64,000 bases of DNA from Diploptera punctata (Eukaryota; Arthropoda; Insecta; Blattodea; Blaberidae). The stretch's first letter is position 1; each line of letters begins with the position of its first letter. The notes under the pieces are model-generated. The model was not told the DNA's origin, searched no databases, and saw only the letters and a list, made by a program, of their open reading frames with translations. The DNA is taken from positions 2,349,001 to 2,413,000 of the forward strand of contig JASPKZ010007795.1 in the NCBI GenBank assembly GCA_030220185.1, given 5' to 3'. Of the stretch, positions 29,700 through 41,242 are shown piece after piece. The position numbers and the translations under genes are program-made.

Positions 29700-30440
29700 T
29701 GAAGAAGTACTGATACTGGGTACTAAGAAAGGAACAACACATAGAAAAATGATTGATTCAACGAACCCCAAGTGAAACGAATAAAAAAATCCTTTATTTA
29801 AGCCGGCAGAATTAATGTGATAAGGCCTTCTCTTCCACTCGACCAGCGTGTATTTATAATTATAGTCCCTACTTATTACAATAATTTAAAAATATTATCA
29901 ACATATAGACTAATCGAAAGACAATGCACATGTGGTCTAACAATAGCTGACACTAGTAAAACATGGTATCAAATAAAATAAAGTAAGAAAAGCTTTCTAG
30001 ATGAATATTTATAGGTTATACAAAATGCTGAATAGAGTTTTTTAGATCCTTCTCCTCAACTTAAAAAAATAGTAATAAAATATAGGCCTGTCGGGAAGAA
30101 ACTAAGAACTAAACAGACAAGAGACAAACAAATATTTTGTACTTTTTAAAGTAAACAACGGAATCAGATTTACAGTGTATTAGAGTAAGCCTTGTATTAC
30201 ATATCTCACGTTATTTGTATTTCAGTTGTATTTTTACTTCAGTGTCAGAAATTGCTTTCATTACTGTGGTGTAATGTATTTATAGCATGATTATTCTATT
30301 GATACAAAATCCATTTTTTATAAAAAGAGGATGGATAATTATTCGAAATTCTTAGAATCCACTTTGGGGTTCAAATTAAAGGGTCCACTGTATTTATATT
30401 CCTGCGTTTTACCCCGTAATCGAACGGTTTAAGGCATGGT
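29700..30440. repeat. Dispersed repeat (GGCCTTCTCTTCCACT family), unit 1
   Basis: Same sequence and order as 13851-14620; begins TGAAGAAGTACTGATACTGG. Confidence 0.65.
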
Positions 30441-30459
30441 GTATTGGTGCAGAACTACT

Positions 30460-31100
30460 TCTCTCAAATCATAGTTAACGTTATTCTCCCACCTCATTTT
30501 TGGCCCCCCTATTGAGCGTTTTCCCTCTGGTTTTTATACAAGGAATTTCCATGCCCACTTTCCTACCCCATTCGTGCCACAGGTCCTGCACATCGCAATC
30601 TACTAGACCTAACTGTTTTTATTATATCGGTTTCCTATAAAGATCAAGTAGCTCACTGTAATGCAGTCTTCTCCATTTGCTTGTCTGTTCACCTCTCTCT
30701 GGCCCAAATATTTTCCTATGCACTTTATTCTCAAAACCTCATATTCTTTTCTCCTCCCTTAAAATAAGAGACCTTGTTTATATCCATATAACTGGAAGAA
30801 TAACAGTTTTATATGTTTTGTATAATGATAGTTGTGATGACAAGAGTCCTTGCAATGCACTTCTAGTATTGAGCCTATTGTTTAATTCCATTGTTCACCT
30901 CATTCCAGTTTGTAATTATTGTTCCTACGTATTTGAATTCAGCCACTTCTTCAAACATTTCTGTGCGTGAAAACATCTATTTAGTTTCATTGATGTTAAC
31001 TTCCAGCCCCAATTTCTTATTGTTCCTCAGTATAGTATGCGTATTGGTCCTTAGTATTTCGTCGCTATCTCCTAATAATAATCATCAGTATATTTAACAC
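30460..31100 (-). pseudogene. RTE LINE 3' fragment, unit 1
   Basis: Homologous to 14640-15327 with similar decay; no long frame remains on the coding strand. Confidence 0.65.
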
Positions 31101-31110
31101 TTAAAAAATA

Positions 31111-32646
31111 CACTGCTCAAAACAATTAGAGGAACATTATGAAATATGCAAATATTTTTTCATTGGATAAAGGTACAAACATGAAATTAATAAAGTACAT
31201 TATTTGTGGTTATTTATTTACTTATTTATTGCTCATGTCAGTAAAAACAAATGAATAACGCTGACAATTAACTTTTCAAATAATTCCGCTATGTAAGCAA
31301 TTGAATCTTGTGCTTATTTTTCAAAGTTAAACACTCGTTATATAGAGTTAGTAGGCTATCGTGTATGGCCTCCACGACATTCGATGACAGTTTGGCACCT
31401 TCGTGGCATGCTCCCAATAAGATTCTGGATTTCCTCTTGCGGGATATTCTCCTATTCCTCCTTCAGAGCATCTCCAAGTTGCTGCAGAGTTTGTGGAGCT
31501 TGATGTCGGTTCCTGACCTTCCTGTCTAGAAGATCCCACAAGTGTTCAATAGGGTTGAGGTCTGGGCTGACCTCTGGCCACTCCATTACCTCAATTTCAT
31601 TCCTCCTCAGGAAATCCCTGGTGACAGCCGCAGAATATGCCCTGGCATTATCCTGCATAAACAGAAATCCAGGGCCTACTCTAATGGCAGCAGGCACTAC
31701 ATGCTCTTTCAGAACGTGCTCGATATACCGGACAGCGTTCAGTCGCTGGGGAACAAGTACAAGGTCCGTACGATTGTTGTACATAACTCCGGCCCACACC
31801 ATTATGGAACCTCCTTCGAATCTATCAATTTCCTGTACAGCCTCTGCAGAAAATCTTTCTCCTGGCCGTCGCCACACCCTCAATCGACCATCACAACGTG
31901 TAAGACGATACCTGGATTCGTCCGAGAAGAGCACAGACTCCCACTGGTTCAGGTTCCAATCACCATGGTTTTCAGCGTACGTACGTCTTGCTGCCATTTT
32001 GCCCATTTGTTAAGCGTGGTTTTTATCGGGCCTTTTTGGATGAATATTATCTTTCCTTAATCTGTTCCTTTGGTCTGAAACCCGGATTCCGGAAGCCATA
32101 TGAAGGTCATTCTGCAGGTCTTTTGCAGTTTTTTTACGCTGTCGAAGAGCAGAAAGAACAACGTATCTGTCATCCTGGGGGCTTGTTTTAAATTTACGGC
32201 CCTGGCCACGTCTTCTACAATACTGACCCTGTCTCTCTGTGCCTGGACACCACGGAAGGAGAAACCCCAAGCTCTCTAGCCACTTGTCGCCGAGATTGAC
32301 CTTGTCGTAAAAGATGTAGAGCAGGATACACTTCAAACTCATTTAAATGCCTCATTTTGTCAGAGACTTCAATAAACAAGGCAATAATCAACATTCGTCA
32401 CTATAGCAACATCAGGAAGCTTACCAATTAGAAGAGGCCAGTGCCTTCCAAAATAAAAAAAAATTCTCTATATTTGTTATTTGAGGTAATTTCTCTGTAT
32501 TTAGGCCATGGATCTTTAAAATTTGTATCCAATGATAAAAATTAATAATTCAATTTACATATTGTCCAATTTTCAGCATCACAGCTTTAAAAAACAATTA
32601 CTTATTCAATTTATTACAAGTGTTCCTCTAATTGTTTTGAGCAGTG
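31111..32646 (-). mobile_element. Tc1-like DNA transposon (DD34E), 1536 bp
   Basis: Perfect 26-bp terminal inverted repeats start CACTGCTCAAAACAATTAGA at 31111 and end with the inverse at 32646. A TA lies on each side (31109-31110 and 32647-32648), and unit 2 shows the empty TA site at about 44490. The transposase frame is on the minus strand. Confidence 0.95.
31345..32342 (-). pseudogene. Tc1 transposase, frameshifted and with early stop
   Basis: The N-terminal half (32342-32010) contains a helix-turn-helix-type region with DDRYVVLSALRQRKKTAKDL. After a frameshift near 32010 the catalytic half (32006-31452) carries VLFSDESRY, FMQDNARAYS and DLNPIEHLWD. The second and third acidic residues are 34 residues apart, so it is DD34E. 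A TAG after LGDALKEE interrupts the last 30 or so residues, which continue as NIPQEEIQNLIGSMPRR. The family cuts and pastes at TA. With two lesions this copy cannot make an intact enzyme, but its perfect terminal repeats suggest a fairly recent insertion. Confidence 0.9.
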
Positions 32647-32745
32647 TATTATGTCTACTGTTAAAATTTATGTTTGTTCTACCTAGATAGAATTTAGGCC
32701 TATTGCAGTCTTAATACGTTAAGTTATAAACTATCATGGATTTTA

Positions 32746-33069
32746 GGCGGCTCCGTGGCGCAAGGGGTTTAGATGCTCGACCATCACAGCTTGGGGTATC
32801 GAGTTCACAACACGGTCCCTCCATATGGATCTCGTGGTGGACGAAAGGGAGCTTGGCCAGGTTTTCATCAGGGTTTTCCCTGCCACAAATTTCCTCTGCC
32901 ATTTCTCTATTCTCATCTCATTCATTTCGTTTCATTTCCTTCGTCCGTCTCTGTGACGGTGCGCAGGTGCATTTCGGCCAACACACGTGTCATTTATAGG
33001 GGTTTATCTCTTTTTCACCTTCGACCCGACCCTAAGTTGAAAATGAGTTGAGGATATTATTATATTATG
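32746..33069 (+). mobile_element. SINE-2 copy, unit 2
   Basis: The 12-bp duplication TCATGGATTTTA (32734-32745 and 33070-33081) is intact here, which defines the element ends: GGCGGCTCCGTGGCGCAAGG at the head and an ATT-rich tail. Confidence 0.85.
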
Positions 33070-33104
33070 TCATGGATTTTATCAGTATTGACCGTTCGGA
33101 CGAA

Positions 33105-33660
33105 AATTACACTGAGCAACAAAAAATAAACTTTTTTTTTGTCTCAGAAAGAAAAATATGTGATTCAGATAGTATTTTTTCTCCTAAATCCAAATATGAT
33201 ACCGGGTTTTCTCCATCACGCTAGGTTTACGAGAGACAGACATTTATAATTTAAAAACTTTAATATTTTCTACATTCGTAACTACACAATATTCGAACAT
33301 TCGGACTCACCTAGAAAGTAAGAAATGATGATTTTCTGCTATATTTCGCCTGTGGAGCATCCCTCTTGATGGTCCAACAATAATCGGCCTGCATATTAGG
33401 ATTCCATTTGCCTTGATATCTCTTTTCCATAGCTGAAATCTCCTGATGAAAGTGTTTTCGTGCTCATCACTCACTGCGCCAAGATTTTCCGGGAAGAAAT
33501 CTAGGTTTATTAAAGAAATAATTATTTAAATCCATTAACTGAAATTGAAATAAAAAAAACTGTGGGCGATGGAGAAATTCTGAATACATATTTGAAAACA
33601 CGATAAAAACTGCATTAAGTACAGCTATTCGTACTCATGAGACAAAAAGCATGTTGACCA
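33105..33660. repeat. Segment shared only by units 2 and 3
   Basis: AT-rich with a protein relic on the minus strand (33315-33512). Absent from unit 1, which reads straight from the TTGACCGTTCGGTCGA block into GATTTTCCTAGGTCAG. Confidence 0.6.
33315..33512 (-). pseudogene. Relic of an arthropod protein family (DFFPENLG type)
   Basis: The minus strand encodes INLDFFPENLGAVSDEHENT, then with a one-base shift FHQEISAMEKRYQGKWNPNM and QADYCWTIKRDAPQAKYSRK, ending at a stop after FLTF. I recall this phrase as a multicopy, uncharacterised protein in many arthropod genomes, probably mobile-element linked; that is memory, not a search. One frameshift is visible. Same relic in unit 3 at 45140-45335. 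Confidence 0.6.
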
Positions 33661-33989
33661 GTGTTATTAATCATAGACACTCCTGATTTTCCAAGTACAG
33701 TAATAGGCCTACATTATATCTCAGAACAACACTTTATTACAAATCTAACGACCGTTATAGAAATTCACAACTGTAGGCTGTACAAACATGATGTATACAT
33801 GATCAATGTAACGTATGTTATGGAAATGGTCCAAGAATATGGAAAAAAATTAATTTTAACAAATTAAATTGTATTTTATGGGATCAGATTCTGTTCTAAA
33901 ATATTTTAAAAATACAATAACGAGCATAATGACATAGGGTGCAGAAACATGCGAATTAAAATCTAGAAAGATAAGTAAATTAAAATCTG
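33661..33989. other. Unit-2 spacer, no gene
   Basis: A short open frame (33661-33867) is AT-rich and not conserved in unit 3; I do not regard it as coding. Confidence 0.5.
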
Positions 33990-34310
33990 CAGAAATTGAT
34001 TTTTGGAGGCGTTAACTGGAATGTCTGGAAGAGAAAATAGACAGTGTAATTAAACGAAAGATGAATGTTCAAACTTCAATTGTGGATTTCACAAAATAAA
34101 ACATATAATTAAAATGGTGTGGTCATGTCAAAACAATGATAGAAGACAGATTCCCAAGAAGAATACTAGAATGGGTACCATTTTCTAGCAGAAGAAGAGG
34201 ATGCGCAAAAATAACGTGGATTGAAGGTGTTTTAATAAGCCTGAGGGCAAAAGATTGGACGATGAGGATTGGAATGACAGAGAGATGTGGAGGAGAATAA
34301 CAGTAGATTA
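33990..34310 (+). pseudogene. LINE 3' tail, unit 2 copy
   Basis: Same tail as 21560-21960, reading MVWSCQNNDRRQIPKKNT in broken frames. Confidence 0.55.
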
Positions 34311-34977
34311 ATTTGGTTCAGGAAGATTTTGTGAGACATTGTGAAACCTGCTAAATAAATCATGTACAGCACGTTAACATCTATCTATAGGTAAAAGGAA
34401 CTAAGTTCTACATCTGAACAATTTGTTTAAAAATTAATAAATTCTTAACCTGATTTAACATAAACATTTAAGATTTATCCCGAAACTACATTTTAGGACT
34501 TAATATATTTTTATTCTAAGCTCACGATATACACTATAAATATATACCCCATAAATCACACGTGGGGACCCGGTTAATCCATAGCGGGAGTTTCTTAATG
34601 AAGCTTATTTAGTTTTGCTTATTTACCTACATTACAAATGACATGTGATTACCACATCGTCTCAATAAGACTTCTATTAGGCAATAAAGTATTACATGGA
34701 TGGATGAAGTTCGGTTAAATTTTGCACAAATTCTTTTTTATTCTGGGTTGGTTTTTATTTTTACTAGCTTGAAAATCTTGAGACTCTGGACCCACTGCTT
34801 AACACTCTCCGGAGGAGGGGAATTTTCCATCCAATATACATAGAACGTGGCCGGTTATGAAAAGCGAACCTCGAGAATAGAGACAAAAGCTCACGATATA
34901 GACTCTCAAAAATTAAATCTTTCCTATAATAATTTTCGTGGCCATAAGACATATGAGGACATAAACCCCTCTTGTCC

Positions 34978-35259
34978 ATCGCTGTGGTCTCGAGGTAGCG
35001 TACTGCCTTGTCACGCAGCGGGCCCGGGTTCGATTTCCTGTCGGGACAGGTTCCTGGGTGAGTTTTTTCGGGGTTTTTCCTCACCTGTAAGGCAAATGTC
35101 AGGTTGCTTAGGGCCCAACGGTCCCCGAAAATCATCCGGGCATCATCATCATCAACTTTCACCAATGTGAAAAGCAATGGGAAGCTACCATACCTATAAT
35201 TCCCTAGTAAAGCTGCAAAGTATAGCATGAAAATGCTATGATTGCAGTGAAAGACTTGT
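34978..35259 (+). mobile_element. tRNA-Asp-derived SINE, unit 2 (3' truncated)
   Basis: Same insertion as 22875 but the tail after GCAGTGAAAGACTTG is lost, as in unit 3. So this deletion is shared by units 2 and 3. Confidence 0.85.
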
Positions 35260-36234
35260 CTCCGGATAGCTTATGAATGGTAGTTAGATTTGACACGTCG
35301 TGTATTTATTAATTTGTTTGTTCCTAAGTTACAATAGTAGAAACCATACAACAAGAAATAATTGTAATCAAATCCAAATAAGAAGAATTGTTAATTTTAT
35401 GCGAATCTTATTGTAAGACAGTTGCTATGAAACTGCGCTCATAAATTGAAAGTAAATTGTGTCAGTTATAAAAACTCTCCAAATTCTGTGTAAATGATAT
35501 CAAATTACAGGGAATTAAATGGACAAATCCTAAATATTGCAGATAAAAATGATTTATTACAATAAGGAGCACAGAGGAACTAGCCTAATTATATTTCAAA
35601 TCCATGATTGAGAGTTGAATATAGTACACTAAACAAATGATATACAGACAGTGGACAATGAAATAAAATAAAAACAAATTCCAGTAAGTAATGTAAAAAA
35701 TGAATATTTTGAACATTAGAAAAAAAATGATAAAAACGTGAGGAGGAATTAGATGGGCAAAATCGACTGCTTAAAAATAATTTATTACACTAACTGAACG
35801 TACAGTTAGTAATATCTATTTACTCCTTGAACTGAGAGTGTAAATTACTGTAATAAACATATAAATTTCAAATTCTGGACAACAAAAAAATGAAATTCCT
35901 GTAAGTTCCGTATGAAGTAAATATTGTCAACATTGAAAAAAAAGTGTTTTCTTACAGGAAGGAACCAACTAAAAAAGGAATGATTAAATTAAAAAGAAAA
36001 CCACACAAACCAACATCTGACCAAAAAAGGAGGCTCTAAAATATAAATAATACCATTAACATGAAAGTACAAAGATTACGGAAGATATCTAGAGAATCTA
36101 TTTAAAAACAAGTTCAATTAATTTAGATGAAAAACACTGTAATGCTGAATGAAATAAAACGTTAGAATTATATTAATATCCCGATAACTCGTGAAGGAGC
36201 AATTGTAAGTGCGAGAAGAGGCAAAAAAAGTCAT
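35260..36234. other. AT-rich unit spacer, no gene
   Basis: Homologous to 23206-24189; nothing recognisable. Confidence 0.6.
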
Positions 36235-38235
36235 ACAAAATGATCCCAGACTTCCTAGCGAGCAACTTGCGAAATGTCGAGATCATCCAGTGGGAGAAGA
36301 GGAGACAACGTCCCACCAAATTTTCCCCGACTCCCGAGGGAAGAACTTGAACAATTTCGGGATCCTCCAGTGGGAGAGGAGGAGGAAACGTCCCACAACA
36401 TTCTCCCCGACTCCCGAAGGAAGAACTTGAACAATTTCGGGATCCTCCAGTGGGAGAGGAGGAGAAAACGTCCCACAACATTCTCCCCGACTCCCGAGGG
36501 AAGAACTTGAACATATCGGGATCCTCCAGTGGGAGAAGAGGAGAAAAAGTCCCACAACATTCTCCCCGACTCCCGAGGGAAGAACTTTAACAATATCGGG
36601 ATCCTCCAGTGGGAGAAAGAGGAAAAAACGTCCCACAACATTCTCCCCGACTCCCGAGGGAAGAACTTGAAACATATCGGGATCCTCCAGTGGGAGAAGA
36701 GGAACAAACGTCCCACAACATTCTCCCCGACTCCCGAGGGAAGAACTTGAAACATATCGGGATCCTCCAGTGGGAGAAGAGGAAAAAAACGTCCCACAAC
36801 ATTCTCCCCGACTCCCGAGGGAAGAACGTTAACAATATCGGGATCCTCCAGTGGGAGAAAGAGGAGAAAAAGTCCCACAACATTCTCCCCGACTCCCGAG
36901 GGAAGAACTTGAACAATATCGGGATCCTCCAGTGGGAGAAGAGGAAAAAACGTCCCACCAACATTCTCCCCGACTCCCGAGGGAAGAACTTTAACATATC
37001 GGGATCCTCCAGTGGGAGAAGAGGAGAAAACGTCCCACAACATTCTCCCCGACTCCCGAGGGAAGAACATTGAACATATCGGGATCCTCCAGTGGGAGAA
37101 GAGGAGAAAAACGTCCCACAACATTCTGCCCGACTCCCGAGGGAAGAACTTGAACAATATCGGGATCCTCCAGTGGGAGAAGAGGAAAAAACGTCCCACA
37201 ACATTCTCCCTGACTCCCGAGGGAAGTACATGAAACATATCGGGATCCTCCAGTGGGAGAAGAGGAAAATATGTCCCACAACATTCTCCCCGACTCCCGA
37301 GGGAAGAACTTGAACAATATCGGGATCCTCCAGTGGGAGAAGAGGAAAAAAAGTCCCACCAACTTTCTCCCCGACTCCCGAGGGAAGAGAACTTGAAACA
37401 TATCGGGATCCTCCAGTGGGAGAAGAGGAAAAAACGTCCCACAACATTCTCCCCGACTCCCGAGGGAAGAACTTGAAACATATCGGGATCCTCCAGTGGG
37501 AGAAGAGGAAAAAACGTCCCACAACATTCTCCCCGACTCCCGAGGGAAGAACTTGGAACAATATCGGGATCCACCAATGGGAGAAGAGGAAAAAACGTCC
37601 CACAACATTCTCCCCGACTCCCGAGGGAAGAACTTGAACAATATCGGGATCCTCCAGTGGGAGAAGAGGAAAAAACGTCCCACAACATTCTCCCCGACTC
37701 CCGAGGGAAGAACTTGAAACATATCGGGATCCTACAGTGGGAGAAGAGGAGAAAAAGTCCCACAACATTCTCCCCGACTCCCGAGGGAAGAACTTGAAAC
37801 ATATCGGGATCCTCCAGTGGGAGAAGAGGAAAAAACGTCCCACAACATTCTCCCCGACTTCCGAGGGAAGAACTTGAAACATATCGGGATCCTCCAGTGG
37901 GAGAAGAGGAAAAAACGTCCCACAACATTCTCCCCGACTCCCGAGGGAAGAACTTGAAAAATATCGGGATCCTCCAGTGGGAGAAGAGGAGAAAACGTCC
38001 CACCAAATTTTCCCCGACTCCCGAGGGAAGAACTCGAAAAATATCGGGATCCTCCAGTGGGAGAAGAGGAAAAAACGTCCCACCACATTTTCCCCGACTC
38101 CCGAGGGAAGAACTTGAACATATCGGGATCCTCCAGTGGGAGAAGAGGAAAAAAGTCCCACAATATTCTCCCCGACTCCCGAGAGAGCAACATATAGAAT
38201 AATGGGATCCTCCAGTGAGAAAGAGGTGAGAGCGT
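36235..38235. repeat. 80-bp minisatellite, array 2 (about 25 copies)
   Basis: Dominated by the CAACATTCTCCCC variant, with the CCAAATTTTCCCC variant at both ends. Single-base insertions make the period 79-82. Reverse-strand frames of up to 672 codons arise only because the unit lacks stops on that strand. Confidence 0.95.
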
Positions 38236-38844
38236 CTAGCAGTATTTTCTCCAACACACCAATGTTCTGACAAGAAATCTGGACTCTCTGTTTAGGACAG
38301 GTTGAAATGCCACTAAAGTCGCCTAACACCTTCACATAATCCTACATCATAAGTGTACAGTAGGTCCTATGTGCAATAACAGTGTAATTTCCCTAATATT
38401 TTACATGTGACAACGTTACACATATCACTCAGTAATAGCAATTACGTTATGTTGAAATCAGTTCATTTCTGTATCACATTTAATAGTATTAACCTCTTAC
38501 TCTCATTAGGACCTGAATAATTTTAATCTTAGAATAGTGTGAAAATATCTTGTGTTTGTAGTTTAAACTTAATGCTAATTATTGTAAATATGTGTTAACA
38601 TAGTGAGTAGTTAGGTTTAAATTATAGTAGTTATAGTACGTAATTCTGTGTAAAGTGATTTATTTAGCTTTAATGCAACTCCAATATATGAATATTATAA
38701 AATCAATTTGTTTTTCCTTTTATGATAAATATTTAAATTTATATCCAATGTTTATAATTTTTTTATATCGTCACAGGAATGACAGTTCAAAAACTGAGTT
38801 AATCTTTGAATAAAGAAGGATTCTTCATTTTATAAAAAGTAAAT
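38236..38844. other. Unit spacer, no gene
   Basis: Nearly identical to 25301-25902. Confidence 0.6.
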
Positions 38845-38858
38845 GGGTTATTTAGTAA

Positions 38859-39170
38859 AGTTGAGTAAAGTGTTCCCACTACAGGCCTCGGGAGACCCTT
38901 GGGGTAGTAGATTGTTAAGGCTCCCACTTTTTGTAGACAATCGTCACTTTATGTCAGCAGTGTTGTCAGCCCCGCGTGACGGCCGCCTCTTTACCCCCAG
39001 AACAAGTACACATCTGGTACTCATTTCAGTTAGTGGCTGAGTTGACCCCAGGGTCATAGTGCCGCCAGAAGGTTTGGTCAGTTTAAAAATCCTGTCCCCA
39101 CCGGGACTTGAAGCCTGGACCTCCCGGTTTGTAGCGCACTGCCTTAACGACTACGCTACGGCGTGGCCTT
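38859..39170 (-). mobile_element. SINE-3 copy, unit 2
   Basis: Same insertion as in unit 1, with the duplication at 38845-38858 and 39171-39184. Confidence 0.8.
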
Positions 39171-39389
39171 GGGTTGTTTAGTAACAACATTAATAAAATC
39201 CACAGTAAAACTCTTTGAGATGTTAGTCACAATATTAAAATTATATAATACTAATAGTAATCTACAAGCACTGTATGCGGCAAAAACGCTAACTACGAAT
39301 TTCAAAGGCCAATTGGAGAAACTTGAAATAAAGGGAAGGAAAATCGTAAGACAAACATTTCAAGATAATAAGATAAAATACAAATCGGC

Positions 39390-39760
39390 CGCGGAGGACT
39401 AGTGGTTATGCTCCTTGTCTTTCGTACCGAGGGTCGCGGGTTCAAACCCGACCGGGGTCGATGGATCTTTTAGGATGGACTTCAAGCTGTGGATCCCGAG
39501 TCTGAAGATTTTCAGGCTCGTAAAAGATCCTTAAGTCTGAATGAAAAGGCCTCTAAGCAAAATTTACCGAATTTTCCCGTCCTAGTACTACCTTGGTTTC
39601 CTAGATGTCAGTATGAGTCGGAACGCTGACACGGACCACTCAAATGGCATCTTTACGAAAACAAGTGTAACTAAATTAGTATGGTTCAAATCCTTCCCTG
39701 TAGGGGGAGTGCGCCTAGATCTCTGTTAAGGGAAAACATAGGCTTACAAAAAAAAAAGAT
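39390..39760 (+). mobile_element. SINE-4 copy, unit 2
   Basis: As 26445-26815; head GGACTAGTGGTTATGCTCC and A-rich tail. Confidence 0.65.
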
Positions 39761-39829
39761 AATATACAATGTGTCGATAAATATAGTATCATACTTTAAA
39801 CATATACTATGTCTTACTTACTTATTTAC

Positions 39830-40421
39830 TTACTCACTGGCACTATCGAACCCGTAGGTTCATGGCCGCGCGGACATAAGGTCACCATACATCCGTATCC
39901 TGAGCTAATGTTTTCCAATCATTCCCTGTATAATCTACTTCCCTCAAATCATAGTTAATGTTATTCTCCCACCTCATTCTTGGTCTACCAACTGGAAGTT
40001 TTCCCTCTGGTTTTCCTACAAGAAGCTTCCATGCAAGTCTTTCATTTCCCATACGTGCAACATGTCCTGCCCATCGCAGTCTACGGGACTTAACTGTTTT
40101 TATTATATCTGGCTTCCTATAAAGACCATGTAGTTCATTGGTAAGTAGTCTTCTCCATTCACCTGTCTGTTCATCTCTCTTTGGTCCAAAAATTTTCCTA
40201 AGTACTTTATTCTCAAATACTCGTAATCTCCTTTCCTCCCTTAAAGTAAGAGTCCATGTTTCGCACTCATATAATATAATTGGTAGAATAATAGTTTTAT
40301 ATATTTTCAGTTTAACGTTTTTTGAAAGGAGTTGGGACATCAAGAGTCTCTGTAATGCATAATAGCACGCATTTCTAGAATTGAGCCTATGTTTAATTTC
40401 TTTATGCATCTTATTCACTAC
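39830..40421 (-). pseudogene. RTE LINE 3' fragment, unit 2 (longest open tail)
   Basis: The minus-strand frame (to 39882) reads HKEIKHRLNSRNACYYALQR, LPIILYECETWTLTLREERR, KIFGPKRDEQTGEWRRL and RRLRWAGHVARMGNERL: the post-RT region with the YxCExW and AGHV motifs common to this LINE type. Its apparent N-terminal 20 or so residues come from the adjoining mariner-like repeat, so they are not part of the LINE protein. A 3' (TAAG)n tail lies at 39830. Confidence 0.75.
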
Positions 40422-41065
40422 TACTACGTCGCTTTGGATAATCGTATCTAAATGAAATTGGTGACAATCAAAAGAGAAACTCAAAAAGTTTTGTGCATGT
40501 TAACAATGTCAACAATGGAGAATAATGGACAACAATACAGAAACTAAACTAAATTTAATGATGTTTTTTGTGATCGATGTGTGTTCATTGTTAGATATTT
40601 AGCAGACAGGTTAAATGTGAATGTTTGCTGTGCTTTTGGAATTGTTTTCTTTAAGAAGTTATATGATAAGTTTTAAGGAGTTACTTGCATTTTCGGGAAC
40701 ATCTGAATGACCGACTTCCAGGAAGATGATGATGCCGGAGATGATGATAATGTTTTCTACAAGTGGCCGCCGACTTGACGGTCTGTGACTTCTTTTTTAT
40801 GGGGTTTCATAAAGGATCGTGTCTATGTACCGCCATTGTCTCAAAACCTGTAAGAAATCCAGCTTAGTATCATTGCTGCCATCCAGTCCATTTCTTCACA
40901 TACGTTGGAGAGTGTGTGGCGTGAATTGAAATATCGCCTCGATGTCTGCAGCGTCACTAGTGGTGGCCACACTCAATGTCTATGAGGTAAAGCAAAAACG
41001 TTTTGAGTTTCTCTTTTGATTGTCACCAATTTCATTTAGATACGATTATCCAAAGCGACGTAGTA
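40422..41065 (+). mobile_element. Internally deleted mariner-like element, unit 2
   Basis: About 65 bp of perfect terminal inverted repeat starting TACTACGTCGCTTTGGATAA. Interior as in 27476-28119, with C-terminal transposase relics only. 644 bp overall. Confidence 0.8.
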
Positions 41066-41242
41066 ACAGTTTAGAGTATGATACTATATTTGTGGACACG
41101 GTTCATCAAGAGTGAAACACTCTACAAAACAATTGAAAAAACTTTCAAAGACTATGCGAAAAAGGAGAATACATTTTTACGGTCATCTTCTATTATATTT
41201 AAACAAATATATATATAATTATAAATAATAAATAAATAAATT

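Larger units (their letters stand above)
20220..32648. repeat. Segmental duplication, unit 1
   Basis: It begins CAACTGTTAAAATTTATGTT and shares its order and sequence with unit 2. Private insertions: a LINE fragment (20789-21377), a piggyBac-type MITE (22198-22496) and a Tc1 element (31111-32646). It lacks the 33.1-33.6 kb segment shared by units 2 and 3. Confidence 0.85.

Noticed and set aside
31542..32060. Plus-strand frames of 172 and 152 codons
   Set aside because: They are shadows of the minus-strand Tc1 transposase.
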